In this document: positions 36,374 to 44,914 of the stretch, in pieces
How the letters are laid out: every line of letters starts with the position of its first letter
Position numbering within the stretch: position 1 is the stretch's first letter
Source of the DNA: Trinickia symbiotica
GTDB taxonomy: Bacteria; Pseudomonadota; Gammaproteobacteria; Burkholderiales; Burkholderiaceae
Length of the DNA: 64,000 bases
Reading direction: 5' to 3'
NCBI RefSeq assembly: GCF_002934455.1
Contig: NZ_PTIR01000004.1
Coordinates: 248,001-312,000, forward strand
Position numbers and translations under genes: made by a program
The notes under the pieces: generated by a model
Told to the model about the DNA's origin: nothing
Seen by the model: only the letters and a program-made list of their open reading frames with translations
The model's database searches: none

Positions 36374-37296
36374 GCCGCGCCCCCTTGCACGCGGCTCACG
36401 AGCTTCTTGAGCTCGGCGAACTCTTCTTCGGTCAGATCCGTGAGCGGAGCACGCACGGGGCCCGCGCTGCGGCCGATGGCGCGCATGCCGGCCTTGACGA
36501 TCGACACCGCATAGCCGCGCTTGTGGTTGCGCAGCGCGATGTAGGGCAGCACGAAGTCATTGAGCATCTTGTAGACCTTCGCGCCATCGTTGGCGCGCAC
36601 GGCCGCATAGAACTCGAGCGCGAACTTCGGCACGAAATTGAAGATGGCCGACGAGTACGTCGTCACACCGAGCGTCAGATACGGGAGCGCGAACGTCTCC
36701 GCCGTCGGCAGGCCGCCGACGTAGGTGAAGCGATCGCCGAGGCGCGAGTAGATGCGCGTCATCAACTCGAGATCGCCGAGGCCGTCCTTGAACCCGACGA
36801 GGTTCGGGCAACGCTCGGCGAGACGCTCGAGCGCGACTTCGTCGAGAACCTGATTCGCGCGGTTGTAGACGATCACGCCGAGCGACGTCGAGTTGCAGAC
36901 CTGCTCGACGTGCGCGGCGACGCCGTCGGTCGCGGCTTCGGTCAGGTACGGCGGCAGCAGCAGGATGCCGTCGGCGCCCGCTTGCTCGGCTGCCTGGCAG
37001 AACTCCTTCGCCATCGCGGTGCCATAGCCCGCCGGCGCGATCACGGGCACGCGCCCGCCCGTCGATTCGACCGCTGCACGCACGACGCGACCGACTTCGG
37101 CCGGCGTCAGCGAAAAGAACTCGCCGGTGCCGCCCGCGGCGAAGATGCCGGCGGCCGGGTGGCCGAGAAGCCAGTCGAGATTGGCGCGATAGGCGTCTTC
37201 GTCGAACGACAAATCTTCCTTGAAGTGCGTGACGGGGAACGACAGCAGGCCGGTGCCGATCTGGCGGGCGAATTCGGTGGGTGTATAACGGGTCAT
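36370..37296 (-). CDS. kdgD: 5-dehydro-4-deoxyglucarate dehydratase KdgD
   Basis: A 308-aa DHDPS/NAL-family enzyme that decarboxylates and dehydrates 5-keto-4-deoxyglucarate to alpha-ketoglutarate semialdehyde. It starts [25 protein letters not shown] at 37296. It shows [26 protein letters not shown] (Tyr) and [10 protein letters not shown] with the Schiff-base Lys. It is the first gene of the minus-strand aldarate operon, downstream of a candidate operator at 37318. Confidence 0.93.
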   Translation of the reverse strand: MTRYTPTEFARQIGTGLLSFPVTHFKEDLSFDEDAYRANLDWLLGHPAAGIFAAGGTGEFFSLTPAEVGRVVRAAVESTGGRVPVIAPAGYGTAMAKEFCQAAEQAGADGILLLPPYLTEAATDGVAAHVEQVCNSTSLGVIVYNRANQVLDEVALERLAERCPNLVGFKDGLGDLELMTRIYSRLGDRFTYVGGLPTAETFALPYLTLGVTTYSSAIFNFVPKFALEFYAAVRANDGAKVYKMLNDFVLPYIALRNHKRGYAVSIVKAGMRAIGRSAGPVRAPLTDLTEEEFAELKKLVSRVQGGAA

Positions 37297-37317
37297 GGTT
37301 ATGTGGCGCGTAGAAAG

Positions 37318-37331
37318 TGTTCTTTGGAACA
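37318..37331. promoter_or_regulatory. Candidate operator between kdgD and lysR
   Basis: TGTTC (37318-37322) and GAACA (37327-37331) form a 5-4-5 inverted repeat 21 nt upstream of kdgD in the divergent gap with the LysR gene. A looser ATAC-N7-GTAT pair at 37390-37404 sits beside the lysR start. Either could be a regulator site; not proven. Confidence 0.4.
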
Positions 37332-37406
37332 ATGGAGCGATTCTTGCACCGCGACCGATTCAAGTCCAAGATAACGGCTGTCTCGATCAATACCATTTTT
37401 GTATCG

Positions 37407-38309
37407 ATGTTCGAATTGAGCCAGCTTCGCTGCTTCGTCGCCGTTGCCGAGGAATTGCATTTCGGGCGAGCCGCCGAGCGTCTGCACATGACGCAACCGC
37501 CGCTTTCGCGCCAGATCCGTCTGCTCGAACACCAGGTCGGAACCGAGCTCTTCGAGCGCAGCAGCCGCTCGGTGCGGCTGACGGCCGCCGGCCGCAGCTT
37601 CCTGCCCGACGCCGCGCGCATTCTGCGGCTCGCCGACGAGGCCGCGGCGACCGCGCGCCGCGTAGCCGCCGGCGCGTCGGGCTCGCTTGCGATCGGCTTC
37701 ACGGCCACCGTCGGCTATGGGCTGCTCCCGGCGCTCGTCAGCGCCGTGCGCGCGGCGTCCTCGGGCGTGCGGCTGACGCTGAAAGAAATGGTGAGCTCGG
37801 CGCAGCTCGAGGCCTTGGATGCGCGTCAGATCGACGTCGGACTGCTGCGCCCGCCCGTCGACCACGGCGAGCTGGTCGCGCTGCCTTGCGCGAGCGAATC
37901 GCTCGTCCTGGCGTTGCCCGCGGCGGCGGCGCAGCAATGGCGCACGAAGCCCACGCTCGCCGACTGCGAGGGCCGCCCGTTGCTGATGTATTCCCCTTAT
38001 GAAGCGCGATACTTCCATCAGTTGCTGACGGGGCTCTTCGAGCGCGCTGGGGTGCTGCCCGATATCGTCGAGTATGTGAGCCAGATCCATTCGATGCTGG
38101 CGCTCGTGCGCGCGGGCATCGGCGTCGCGCTGATTCCAGCCTCGGCGGCACTGCTGCAATTCGAAGGCGTGGTCTATCGGCCCGTGCGCACGGCGCCGGC
38201 GAGGCCCGTCGAATTGCTCTTCGTCCATCGCGACGACAACGACAACCCAGTCTTCAGCTCGCTGAAAGGCGTTCTGCATCGCGCGATCGCGGGGAACGCC
38301 GAGCATTGA
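37407..38309 (+). CDS. LysR-family regulator of the uronate/aldarate operon
   Basis: A 300-aa LysR regulator; I start at ATG 37407 (MFELSQLRCFVAVAEELHFGRAAERLHMTQPPLSRQIRLLE), where the winged helix-turn-helix begins at once, as is normal. The C-terminal part is a LysR effector-binding domain. It is divergent from kdgD across about 110 nt, the standard layout for a regulator of the neighbouring operon. The inducer is probably an aldarate or uronate. Confidence 0.9.
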   Translation: MFELSQLRCFVAVAEELHFGRAAERLHMTQPPLSRQIRLLEHQVGTELFERSSRSVRLTAAGRSFLPDAARILRLADEAAATARRVAAGASGSLAIGFTATVGYGLLPALVSAVRAASSGVRLTLKEMVSSAQLEALDARQIDVGLLRPPVDHGELVALPCASESLVLALPAAAAQQWRTKPTLADCEGRPLLMYSPYEARYFHQLLTGLFERAGVLPDIVEYVSQIHSMLALVRAGIGVALIPASAALLQFEGVVYRPVRTAPARPVELLFVHRDDNDNPVFSSLKGVLHRAIAGNAEH

Positions 38310-38317
38310 CGGTTCTC

Positions 38318-39025
38318 ATGGATCTCGAAAGCATTCTCTTCACCCAAGGCTTTGGCTCGAGGCGTCAGTGTCGAGCCATGATCGCGGCAGGACGCGTCAG
38401 CGTCGGCGGCGCCGCCGCCTGCACCGACGCCCACGCCGATTTCGCGACCGACGCGCTTCTCTTCGAAGTCGACGGCGAGCCGTGGCACTATCGCGAGCGC
38501 GCGTACCTGATGCTCAACAAGCCGGCCGGCTACGAATGCTCGCGCGAGCCGCAGCATCACCTGAGCGTGTTCGGGCTGCTGCCCGCGCCGCTTGCTGCGC
38601 GCGGCGTGCAGTGCGTCGGCCGGCTCGACGAAGATACGACGGGCCTGCTGCTTCTCTCAGACGACGGCCAGTTCGTCCATGCCTATACGTCGCCGAAGCG
38701 CAAGGTCCCGAAGACCTACGTCGCCACAACGCGCCATCCGCTCGACGAGGCGCAACTCGCGACGCTGCGCGACGGTGTGCTGCTGCACGGGGAGAGCAAG
38801 CCGATCGCCGCCGCGAGCGCCATTGCGCGCGGCGAGCGGTTGCTCGAGCTGACCGTCAATGAGGGCAAATACCACCAGGTGAAGCGGATGATCGCCGCGG
38901 CCGGCAACCGCTGCGAGGCGCTGCACCGTGAGCGGATCGGGGCACTCGCGTTGCCGGCGACGCTCACCGTCGGCGCCTGGCGCTGGCTCGACGAAGCCGA
39001 TCTCGGCGCGCTCGCCGAACGCTGA
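38318..39025 (+). CDS. rsuA: 16S rRNA pseudouridine(516) synthase-type RsuA
   Basis: A 235-aa RsuA/RluB-family synthase. An N-terminal S4 RNA-binding domain (residues about 1-60, LESILFTQGFGSRRQCRAMIAAGRVSVGG) precedes the catalytic domain with GRLDEDTTGLLLLSDDG, where Asp is the catalytic residue. The ATG at 38318 lies 8 nt past the LysR stop; a TTG at 38306 overlapping that stop is an alternative. It isomerises a uridine in 16S rRNA. Confidence 0.88.
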   Translation: MDLESILFTQGFGSRRQCRAMIAAGRVSVGGAAACTDAHADFATDALLFEVDGEPWHYRERAYLMLNKPAGYECSREPQHHLSVFGLLPAPLAARGVQCVGRLDEDTTGLLLLSDDGQFVHAYTSPKRKVPKTYVATTRHPLDEAQLATLRDGVLLHGESKPIAAASAIARGERLLELTVNEGKYHQVKRMIAAAGNRCEALHRERIGALALPATLTVGAWRWLDEADLGALAER

Positions 39026-39076
39026 GGTCGATGCCGCGGTCGCCCGCGCGAGCGCCTCGTCGCGCGACGATCCCGC

Positions 39077-40111
39077 TTAGTTTCGGCGCACGGTCGCCAG
39101 AAAATCGTCGACCGTCGGAAATCGCAGCCTGACGCGCAGCTCGCGTATCAAGCGACGGTTCGCAAGCCGGCGCGATTCGCTCATGAACGAGAGCGTCAGC
39201 GGCGAAAGTTCGTCTTGCGCCTGCTCGCGCGTGATGCGCGGCACGCGCGCGAGACCGAAAGCATCGGCGATCCGGTCGAAGTACTCCCCCATCTTGAGCA
39301 CCGTATCGTCCGATGCATGAACGACACGCGACGTGCCCGCCCGTGCGAGCGCGCGCAGGAGGATCGCGGCCAGATCGTCGGCATGGATGTGGTTCGTATA
39401 GACGTCGTCGTCTTCGACGAGCGCGGGCATGCGCTGCTCGATGCGCGCGAGCGGCAGCCGCTCGGCCGCGTAGATTCCCGGGATCCGGACGATGCACGCG
39501 GACAGCGCGCCGCGCGCGGTCGCCCGCCGCAATTGCCGCTCGGCCGCCACGCGGCGCTTGGCCCGCGCGTTGAGCGGGCGCACCGGACGGGTCTCGTCGA
39601 CGAGCGCGCCGCCGCAATCTCCATAAACGCCTGTGGTGCTCGCATAAACGATTCGCGGCGGGCGGCGGCCCCACGTCGCGCGAGCGGCCTCAGTTACAAT
39701 AGCCGTTTGTGGCGCGCCGCCCCATCGCCTGGCGAACCGGCTCCCGCGCAGATAACTCCGTGCGCGCGAATGCGGCCTGCTAGCGGCACTTGCGCGATAG
39801 GGCGCCGTCAACGCTGCGATCAACGCGCGCGTACGCGGATCGTCTTCGCCTTGCTGCGGCGGAGGGGCGAGATGCAGGACGGTGGGCGCGAGGCCGGTCA
39901 AGCGCCGCAGGCTGCGCGCGGCGTCGAGGTTGCCCAAGATGGGCGACGCGCCCGCTGCCCGCAACTCCGCCTTGCCCTCGGGCCGGCTCGTGAGCGCAAT
40001 GACTCGAGGGGGCGCCGCGCGAGCGAGCAGCATTCGCGCGGCACGCAGGCCTACGTCGCCGCAGCCGACGATCAGCACGCGCGGACGCCGCAGAAGTCGA
40101 GTGATGGTCAT
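39077..40111 (-). CDS. Extended SDR / NAD(P)-binding epimerase-like protein
   Basis: A 344-aa protein starting MTITRLLRRPRVLIVGCGDVG at 40111. It has a Rossmann nucleotide-binding motif (LIVGCGDVGLRAARMLL), YASTTGVYGDCGG and NHIHADDLAAILLRAL, as in extended short-chain dehydrogenases/epimerases related to YeeZ. An Arg-rich insert near residues 105-150 (RPHSRARSYLRGSRFARRW) is unusual. The classic YxxxK is not evident, so catalytic activity is uncertain. Confidence 0.75.
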   Translation of the reverse strand: MTITRLLRRPRVLIVGCGDVGLRAARMLLARAAPPRVIALTSRPEGKAELRAAGASPILGNLDAARSLRRLTGLAPTVLHLAPPPQQGEDDPRTRALIAALTAPYRASAASRPHSRARSYLRGSRFARRWGGAPQTAIVTEAARATWGRRPPRIVYASTTGVYGDCGGALVDETRPVRPLNARAKRRVAAERQLRRATARGALSACIVRIPGIYAAERLPLARIEQRMPALVEDDDVYTNHIHADDLAAILLRALARAGTSRVVHASDDTVLKMGEYFDRIADAFGLARVPRITREQAQDELSPLTLSFMSESRRLANRRLIRELRVRLRFPTVDDFLATVRRN

Positions 40112-40143
40112 GGGCGCATTGTATCGGGGCGCGCCCGGAGGGA

Positions 40144-40185
40144 GCACCCTTTCGGGAGCTCCCGAAGGAAGTGCCCTTGGGGTGC
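40144..40185. repeat. REP-like palindromic element
   Basis: TTCGGGAGCTCCCGAA (40151-40166) is a perfect 16-bp palindrome. It is flanked by GCACCC (40144-40149) and GGGTGC (40180-40185), which also pair, and is followed by GGAAGTGCCCTTGGGG (40167-40182). It lies between two divergent genes. It resembles the small dispersed repeats common between genes in Burkholderiaceae; a similar piece is at 60728. Confidence 0.5.
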
Positions 40186-40232
40186 GCTCGCTGCGGCAGA
40201 CAGGACGATTTTCCATTTTTGTTTCGAATGCT

Positions 40233-41264
40233 ATGGCCTATAACGTGACTCTCCGGCAAAGCGGCCGGCAGTTCCAGGTAGAACCCGACGAGCCGGTGCT
40301 CTCGGCCGCGCTGCGTCAGGGCGTCGGCCTGCCGTACGGCTGCAAGAACGGGGCATGCGGCTCCTGCAAGGGGGCGGTCGTTTCGGGCGAAGTCGAGCAG
40401 CGCGCGCACTCGTCGTCCGCGCTCTCGAACGACGAGAAAACGCGCGGCATGGCGCTCTTTTGCTGCGCGACGGCAAATTGCGACCTCGTCATCGACGTAC
40501 GCGAAATCGCGGGCGTCGGCGATGTGCAGGTCAAGAAGCTGCCATGCCGCGTGAACGCGATCGAGCGCAAGGCCGACGATGTCGTCGTGCTGAAGCTGCA
40601 GTTGCCGGCCAACGAGCGCCTTCAATACCTTGCCGGTCAGTACATCGAATTCATCCTGAAGGACGGCAAGCGCCGCAGCTACTCGATGGCGAGCGCGCCG
40701 CACGCGGAAGGCCCGCTCGAGCTCCATATCCGGCACATGCCGGGCGGCGCCTTCACGGACCACGTCTTCAGCACAATGAAGGAGCGCGAGATTCTGCGCT
40801 TCGAAGGCCCGCTCGGTACGTTCTTCCTGCGCGAGGACTCTGAGAAGCCGATCGTGCTGCTCGCTTCGGGCACGGGCTTCGCACCGATCAAGGCCATCGT
40901 GGAGCACGCGTTCTTCAAGAACACGGACCGGCCGATGACGCTCTATTGGGGCGGCCGCCGCAAAAAAGATCTTTATCTGATGGATCTCGCCCGGCAATGG
41001 GAGCAGGACCATCCGAACTTCAAGTTCGTGCCGGTGCTCTCGGAGGCCGATGCCGGCGATGCATGGACGGGCCGCTCCGGCTTCGTGCACCGGGCGGTGA
41101 TCGAGGACCTGCCGGACTTGTCGGGCTACCAGGTCTATGCGTGCGGTGCGCCCGTGATGGTGGAGGCGGCGCAGCGCGATTTCACGAGCCATCACGGGTT
41201 GCCGGCCGACGAATTCTACGCCGACTCGTTCACGAGCGAAGCCGATCTCGTGAACGCCGTCTGA
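40233..41264 (+). CDS. 2Fe-2S/flavin oxidoreductase (CDP-6-deoxy-L-threo-D-glycero-4-hexulose-3-dehydrase reductase-like)
   Basis: A 343-aa reductase with three domains. Residues about 1-90 are a plant-type ferredoxin domain with the cluster cysteines C37, C42 and C45 (YGCKNGACGSCK) and a fourth in TANCDLVI. Then come an FAD-binding barrel (GKRRSYSMAS) and an NAD(P)-binding domain (LLASGTGFAPIKAIVEH). It passes electrons from NAD(P)H to an unknown partner oxygenase or dehydrase. I start at ATG 40233 (MAYNVTLRQSGRQFQV). Confidence 0.88.
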   Translation: MAYNVTLRQSGRQFQVEPDEPVLSAALRQGVGLPYGCKNGACGSCKGAVVSGEVEQRAHSSSALSNDEKTRGMALFCCATANCDLVIDVREIAGVGDVQVKKLPCRVNAIERKADDVVVLKLQLPANERLQYLAGQYIEFILKDGKRRSYSMASAPHAEGPLELHIRHMPGGAFTDHVFSTMKEREILRFEGPLGTFFLREDSEKPIVLLASGTGFAPIKAIVEHAFFKNTDRPMTLYWGGRRKKDLYLMDLARQWEQDHPNFKFVPVLSEADAGDAWTGRSGFVHRAVIEDLPDLSGYQVYACGAPVMVEAAQRDFTSHHGLPADEFYADSFTSEADLVNAV

Positions 41265-41328
41265 CTCCGCGCTGGATGCGCGCGCGCCGCGCGACGGCAC
41301 GATGACAGGCATGCGGTCATGGCGAATT

Positions 41329-41343
41329 CGCGACACTGACACG
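41329..41343. repeat. Motif CGCGACACTGACACG (copy 2)
   Basis: This 15-nt sequence is identical to 12709-12723; both copies follow CGAATT, with a 2-nt length difference between. Here it ends 9 nt before the -35 box of a predicted promoter. Confidence 0.5.
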
Positions 41344-41352
41344 CCCTCGCGA

Positions 41353-41381
41353 TTGCACCGATTGGCACGCTGTCGTATTCT
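41353..41381 (+). promoter_or_regulatory. Predicted sigma70 promoter upstream of argD
   Basis: TTGCAC (41353-41358), a 17-nt spacer and TATTCT (41376-41381). Transcription would begin near 41388, at the start of a 32-codon open frame and about 150 nt before a strong terminator. Confidence 0.55.
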
Positions 41382-41388
41382 TGCGCGC

Positions 41389-41487
41389 ATGAACCGCATT
41401 CAGACCGCGCTCCGACGTCGCCGCTCGCTGCCCGCATGGGAAGCCCTTGGCTCGTCGCGGATGTGCGCCTTGCAGTACCCACGCTAG
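41389..41487 (+). CDS. Possible 32-aa leader peptide, or part of a small RNA
   Basis: The frame runs from ATG 41389 to TAG 41487 and begins [14 protein letters not shown], with five arginines in the first 13 residues. The predicted transcription start falls at or next to the ATG, so it would be nearly leaderless, and I see no ribosome site. It ends 23 nt before the terminator at 41511. It may be a leader peptide, or the transcript may be a non-coding RNA. The Arg-rich start is notable because argD lies just downstream. Confidence 0.3.
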   Translation: MNRIQTALRRRRSLPAWEALGSSRMCALQYPR

Positions 41488-41510
41488 GCGCGACACCGGT
41501 CAAACAGCGA

Positions 41511-41536
41511 AAGCCACGGGATCCCGTGGCTTTTTT
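41511..41536 (+). terminator. Strong terminator 55 nt upstream of argD
   Basis: AAGCCACGGG (41511-41520) pairs with CCCGTGGCTT (41523-41532), followed by TTTT. This is a textbook intrinsic terminator. It lies 246 nt after the reductase gene and just before argD, so it ends the predicted transcript from 41388, or attenuates argD. Confidence 0.85.
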
Positions 41537-41590
41537 CTTTCCCGGCTTGGGTCCCCCTTGTCCTCAATTCATTTACCGCGGAGCCGCCCC

Positions 41591-42775
41591 ATGCATTTCA
41601 ACGAGTACCCGACGCAGTCGCTGATGTACATCACCAACCGGCCCGACGTCGTCTTCACGCACGGCTCGGGCTCGTGGCTCTTCGACAACGAGGGCAAGCG
41701 TTACCTCGATTTCGTCCAGGGCTGGGCCGTCAACTGCCTCGGACACTGCCACCCGGCGATGATCGAAGCGCTCGAAAAGCAGGCGCGTGTCTTGATCAAC
41801 CCTTCGCCCGCCTTCTACAACGAGCCGATGGCGCAACTCGCGGCGCGCTTGACCGAGCATAGCGTCTTCGACAAGGTGTTCTTCGCGAACAGCGGCGCCG
41901 AGGCGAACGAAGGCGCGATCAAGCTCGCTCGCAAATGGGGCAAGAAGTTCAGGAACGGCGCGTACGAGATCATCACTTTCGATCACGGGTTCCACGGCCG
42001 GACGTTGGCGACGATGTCGGCAAGCGGCAAGGCCGGCTGGGACACGCTCTATGCCCCGCAAGTGCCCGGCTTTCCGAAGGCGGAGCTCAACGACATCGCA
42101 TCGGTCGAGCGTCTCATCGGCGAAAAGACCGTGGCCGTCATGCTCGAGCCGATCCAGGGCGAAGCCGGCGTGATCCCGGCGACGCATGAGTTCATGCGTG
42201 AACTGCGCGAGCTGACGAAGCGCCATGGCCTGCTCCTCATCGTCGATGAAGTGCAAACCGGTTGCGGCCGTGCCGGTACGCTCTTCGCCTACGAGCTTGC
42301 CGGTATCGAGCCTGACATCATGACGCTCGGCAAAGGCATCGGCGGCGGGGTTCCGCTCGCGGCATTGCTGTCGAAGGCCGAGGTCGCCGTCTTCGAAGCG
42401 GGCGATCAGGGCGGTACCTATAACGGAAACCCGCTGATGACGGCGGTGGGCCAAGCGGTTATTTCGGAGCTGACGGCGCCCGGCTTTCTCGAAGGCGTAC
42501 GCGCGCGCGGCAACTATCTGCGCGAACAGTTGCTCGCGCTATCCGCCGAGCGCGGCTTCCATGGCGAGCGTGGCGAAGGTTTGCTGCGAGCGCTGGTGCT
42601 GAGCCAGGACATTGGGGCGCAGATCGTCGAAAAAGCGCGACTCATGCAACCCGACGGCCTGCTGCTCAATGCGCCGCGGCCGAACCTGCTGCGCTTCATG
42701 CCGGCGCTGACGGTAACGACGGAAGAGATCGATCAGATGATGGCGATGCTGCGCGAAGTGCTAGATTCGTTCTAA
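41591..42775 (+). CDS. argD: Acetylornithine aminotransferase-type class III aminotransferase
   Basis: A 394-aa PLP enzyme of fold type I. It contains [60 protein letters not shown] and the PLP-binding Lys in [13 protein letters not shown]. Acetylornithine transaminase (arginine synthesis) is the best reading; a related ornithine or GABA transaminase role cannot be excluded. It stands alone between two terminators. Confidence 0.88.
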   Translation: MHFNEYPTQSLMYITNRPDVVFTHGSGSWLFDNEGKRYLDFVQGWAVNCLGHCHPAMIEALEKQARVLINPSPAFYNEPMAQLAARLTEHSVFDKVFFANSGAEANEGAIKLARKWGKKFRNGAYEIITFDHGFHGRTLATMSASGKAGWDTLYAPQVPGFPKAELNDIASVERLIGEKTVAVMLEPIQGEAGVIPATHEFMRELRELTKRHGLLLIVDEVQTGCGRAGTLFAYELAGIEPDIMTLGKGIGGGVPLAALLSKAEVAVFEAGDQGGTYNGNPLMTAVGQAVISELTAPGFLEGVRARGNYLREQLLALSAERGFHGERGEGLLRALVLSQDIGAQIVEKARLMQPDGLLLNAPRPNLLRFMPALTVTTEEIDQMMAMLREVLDSF

Positions 42776-42817
42776 GCTCGAAACGCCGCGCTCATAGCAA
42801 ATCCCGGCGAATCGAAC

Positions 42818-42853
42818 AAAAAGGCCGCATGCATCGCTGCATGCGGCCTTTTT
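42818..42853. terminator. Bidirectional terminator between argD and the liv genes
   Basis: AAAAAGGCCGCATGCA and TGCATGCGGCCTTTTT are perfectly complementary across a short loop. A runs on one side and T runs on the other serve both argD (plus) and the livJ-like gene (minus), whose stop is 27 nt away. Confidence 0.9.
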
Positions 42854-42879
42854 CTCGGGTGGTGGGCCCGATAGTTCGA

Positions 42880-44019
42880 TTACATCTTCACGGCGTCGAT
42901 GAACGTCTTCTTGCCGTCCTTATAGCCGTAAAGCGAAACCACGCCGTGCTTCAGGTCGCCCTTGGCGTCGAACGAGGTGTCACCGATGATGCCCTTGTAG
43001 TCGGTCGCCGGCATCGCCGCGACGATTTTCGCCGCATCGGTCGACTGAGCGCGCTTCATCGCATCGACGATAATGTAGACGGCGTCATAGGTATAGGGCG
43101 CGTAGAGCGTGACCGGCTGGCCGAAACGCTTCTGATACTTCGCTTCGAAGACCTTGCCCTCAGCCATCTGGTCGACGCCCTTGCCCGCTTGCGAGCAAAC
43201 GATGTTGTCGGCCGCCTGGCCCGCGAGCGCCGCGATCGAACTCGTGCAGAGGCCGTCGCCGGCGAGCACCTTCGCGCGCAAGCCCAATTGCCGTGCCTGC
43301 TTCGCGAATGGACCGCCCGTGGCATCCATGCCGCCGTACATGATCGCGTCCGGGTTTTCGCCCTTGATCTTCGTCAGGATCGCGCGAAAGTCGACGGCCT
43401 TGTCGTTCGTCGCGTCGTGCGACACAACTTTTATTCCGAGCGCCTTCGCCGTCTTTTCGAATTCGTTCGCAAGGCCCTGGCCATAGGCGGTCGAATCGTC
43501 GACCACGGCCACTGTCTTCACGTTGAGATTCTTCGCGGCATAGTTCGCGAGCGCGGGACCTTGCTGCGCATCGGTCGCAACCACACGATAGGTCGTCTTG
43601 AAGCCTTGCAGCGTGTAGGTCGGATTCGTCGCCGCGGGCGAGATCTGCACGATGCCCGCATCGCTATAGATCTTCGATGCCGGAATCGACGTACCCGAGG
43701 TTTCGTGACCGACGACGGCCACCACCTTCTCGTCGGCGAGACGTTGCGCGACTTGCGTCGCGGTGCGCGGGTCGCCCGCGTCGTCCTGGCCGTCGAGCTG
43801 AAGCGTGACCTTCTGCCCGCCGATCACGAGGCCCTTCTCGTTGATCTCTTCGACGGCGAGGCGGGCGCCGTTTTCGCAGTCCTTGCCCTGATGCGCGAGC
43901 CCACCGGTAAGCGGGGCGACATGGCCGATCTTGACGACGATATCGGCGAATGCCGTGTTGGAATGAGCGACGAGCGCGAACGCCGCCGCAACGCCACTGG
44001 CGATGAGCGATTTCTTCAC
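42880..44019 (-). CDS. livJ: Branched-chain amino acid ABC transporter binding protein
   Basis: A 379-aa periplasmic protein with a signal peptide (MKKSLIASGVAAAFALVAHSN, cleaved near residue 26) and the LivJ/LivK fold: KIGHVAPLTGGLAHQGKDCENGARLAVEEIN, VVGHETSGTSIPAS, SPAATNP. It delivers Leu/Ile/Val or related amino acids to LivHMGF. It lies downstream of livF by 178 nt and may also have its own promoter. Confidence 0.92.
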   Translation of the reverse strand: MKKSLIASGVAAAFALVAHSNTAFADIVVKIGHVAPLTGGLAHQGKDCENGARLAVEEINEKGLVIGGQKVTLQLDGQDDAGDPRTATQVAQRLADEKVVAVVGHETSGTSIPASKIYSDAGIVQISPAATNPTYTLQGFKTTYRVVATDAQQGPALANYAAKNLNVKTVAVVDDSTAYGQGLANEFEKTAKALGIKVVSHDATNDKAVDFRAILTKIKGENPDAIMYGGMDATGGPFAKQARQLGLRAKVLAGDGLCTSSIAALAGQAADNIVCSQAGKGVDQMAEGKVFEAKYQKRFGQPVTLYAPYTYDAVYIIVDAMKRAQSTDAAKIVAAMPATDYKGIIGDTSFDAKGDLKHGVVSLYGYKDGKKTFIDAVKM

Positions 44020-44197
44020 TACTTGGTTCCCCTTGTTGGATCGGGTTTAAAAGATATTCGAGCCCTTACGATGCCCTCGGAGGCTCAGGACCCTGCGCGC
44101 ACAGCGATGGGCCCTTTGTCAGGGCCCGCCACGGCGGACAGGCCCTTGAACCTTCGCCGCGCGCGGATGCCCGCGTCGCGACGAAGGCGCAGTTGCG

Positions 44198-44914
44198 TCA
44201 CTCGCCCAGATAGGCGGCGCGCACCTTCGGATCGTCGAGCATCTCTTTGGCGTTGCCCGACATGGTGATGGACCCGGAATCCATGACGTAACCCCGGTTG
44301 GCGGCCTGCAGCGCGAGCCGCGCGTTCTGCTCCACGAGCAGCACGGTCAGCCCTTCCTTGGAGATATCGCGGACCACCTCGAAGATCTTCTCCACCATAA
44401 TCGGCGAGAGACCCATCGACGGCTCGTCCAGCAGCAACAATTTAGGACGACTGATGATCGCGCGCGCCATGGCCAGCATCTGCTGCTCGCCGCCCGAAAG
44501 CGTGCCCGCCAGCTGCGTCGCGCGTTCCTTCAGCCGCGGAAAATAGCCGAACATCCGCTCCACGTCCTTCTTGACGCCGTCGTTGTCCGAGCGCAGATAC
44601 GCGCCCATCTGCATGTTCTCGAGGATCGACATGCGCGCGAAGATCCCGCGTCCTTCCGGCACCATCGCCAGACCACGCTTGAGCAGCTCGTGCGCCGACA
44701 TTCCCTTGATCGACTGACCTTGGTACTCGATGTCGCCCGCCGAGTACGGCTTCAGGCCCGTGATCGCCTTCATCGTCGTCGTCTTGCCGGCGCCGTTCGC
44801 GCCGATCAGCGTCACGAGTTCGCCCTGGCCGACTTCCATGTCGACGCCCTTGACCGCCTGAATGCCGCCGTAGTTGACTTGCAGGCCCTTGATTTTCAAC
44901 ATTGCCGTAGCCAT
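44198..44914 (-). CDS. livF: Branched-chain amino acid ABC transporter ATPase LivF
   Basis: A 238-aa ABC ATPase started at ATG 44914 (MATAMLKIKGLQVNYGGIQAV). It has Walker A LIGANGAGKTTTMKAI, signature LSGGEQQMLAMARA and Walker B LLLLDEPSMGLSP, all typical of LivF. The start overlaps the livG stop by 1 nt, so translation is coupled. Confidence 0.94.
   Translation of the reverse strand: MATAMLKIKGLQVNYGGIQAVKGVDMEVGQGELVTLIGANGAGKTTTMKAITGLKPYSAGDIEYQGQSIKGMSAHELLKRGLAMVPEGRGIFARMSILENMQMGAYLRSDNDGVKKDVERMFGYFPRLKERATQLAGTLSGGEQQMLAMARAIISRPKLLLLDEPSMGLSPIMVEKIFEVVRDISKEGLTVLLVEQNARLALQAANRGYVMDSGSITMSGNAKEMLDDPKVRAAYLGE

Noticed and set aside
41447-41590. A longer N-terminus for ArgD starting at 41447
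   Set aside because: It would read through the terminator at 41511-41536 and add residues unlike the family; ATG 41591 ([13 protein letters not shown]) is the expected start.
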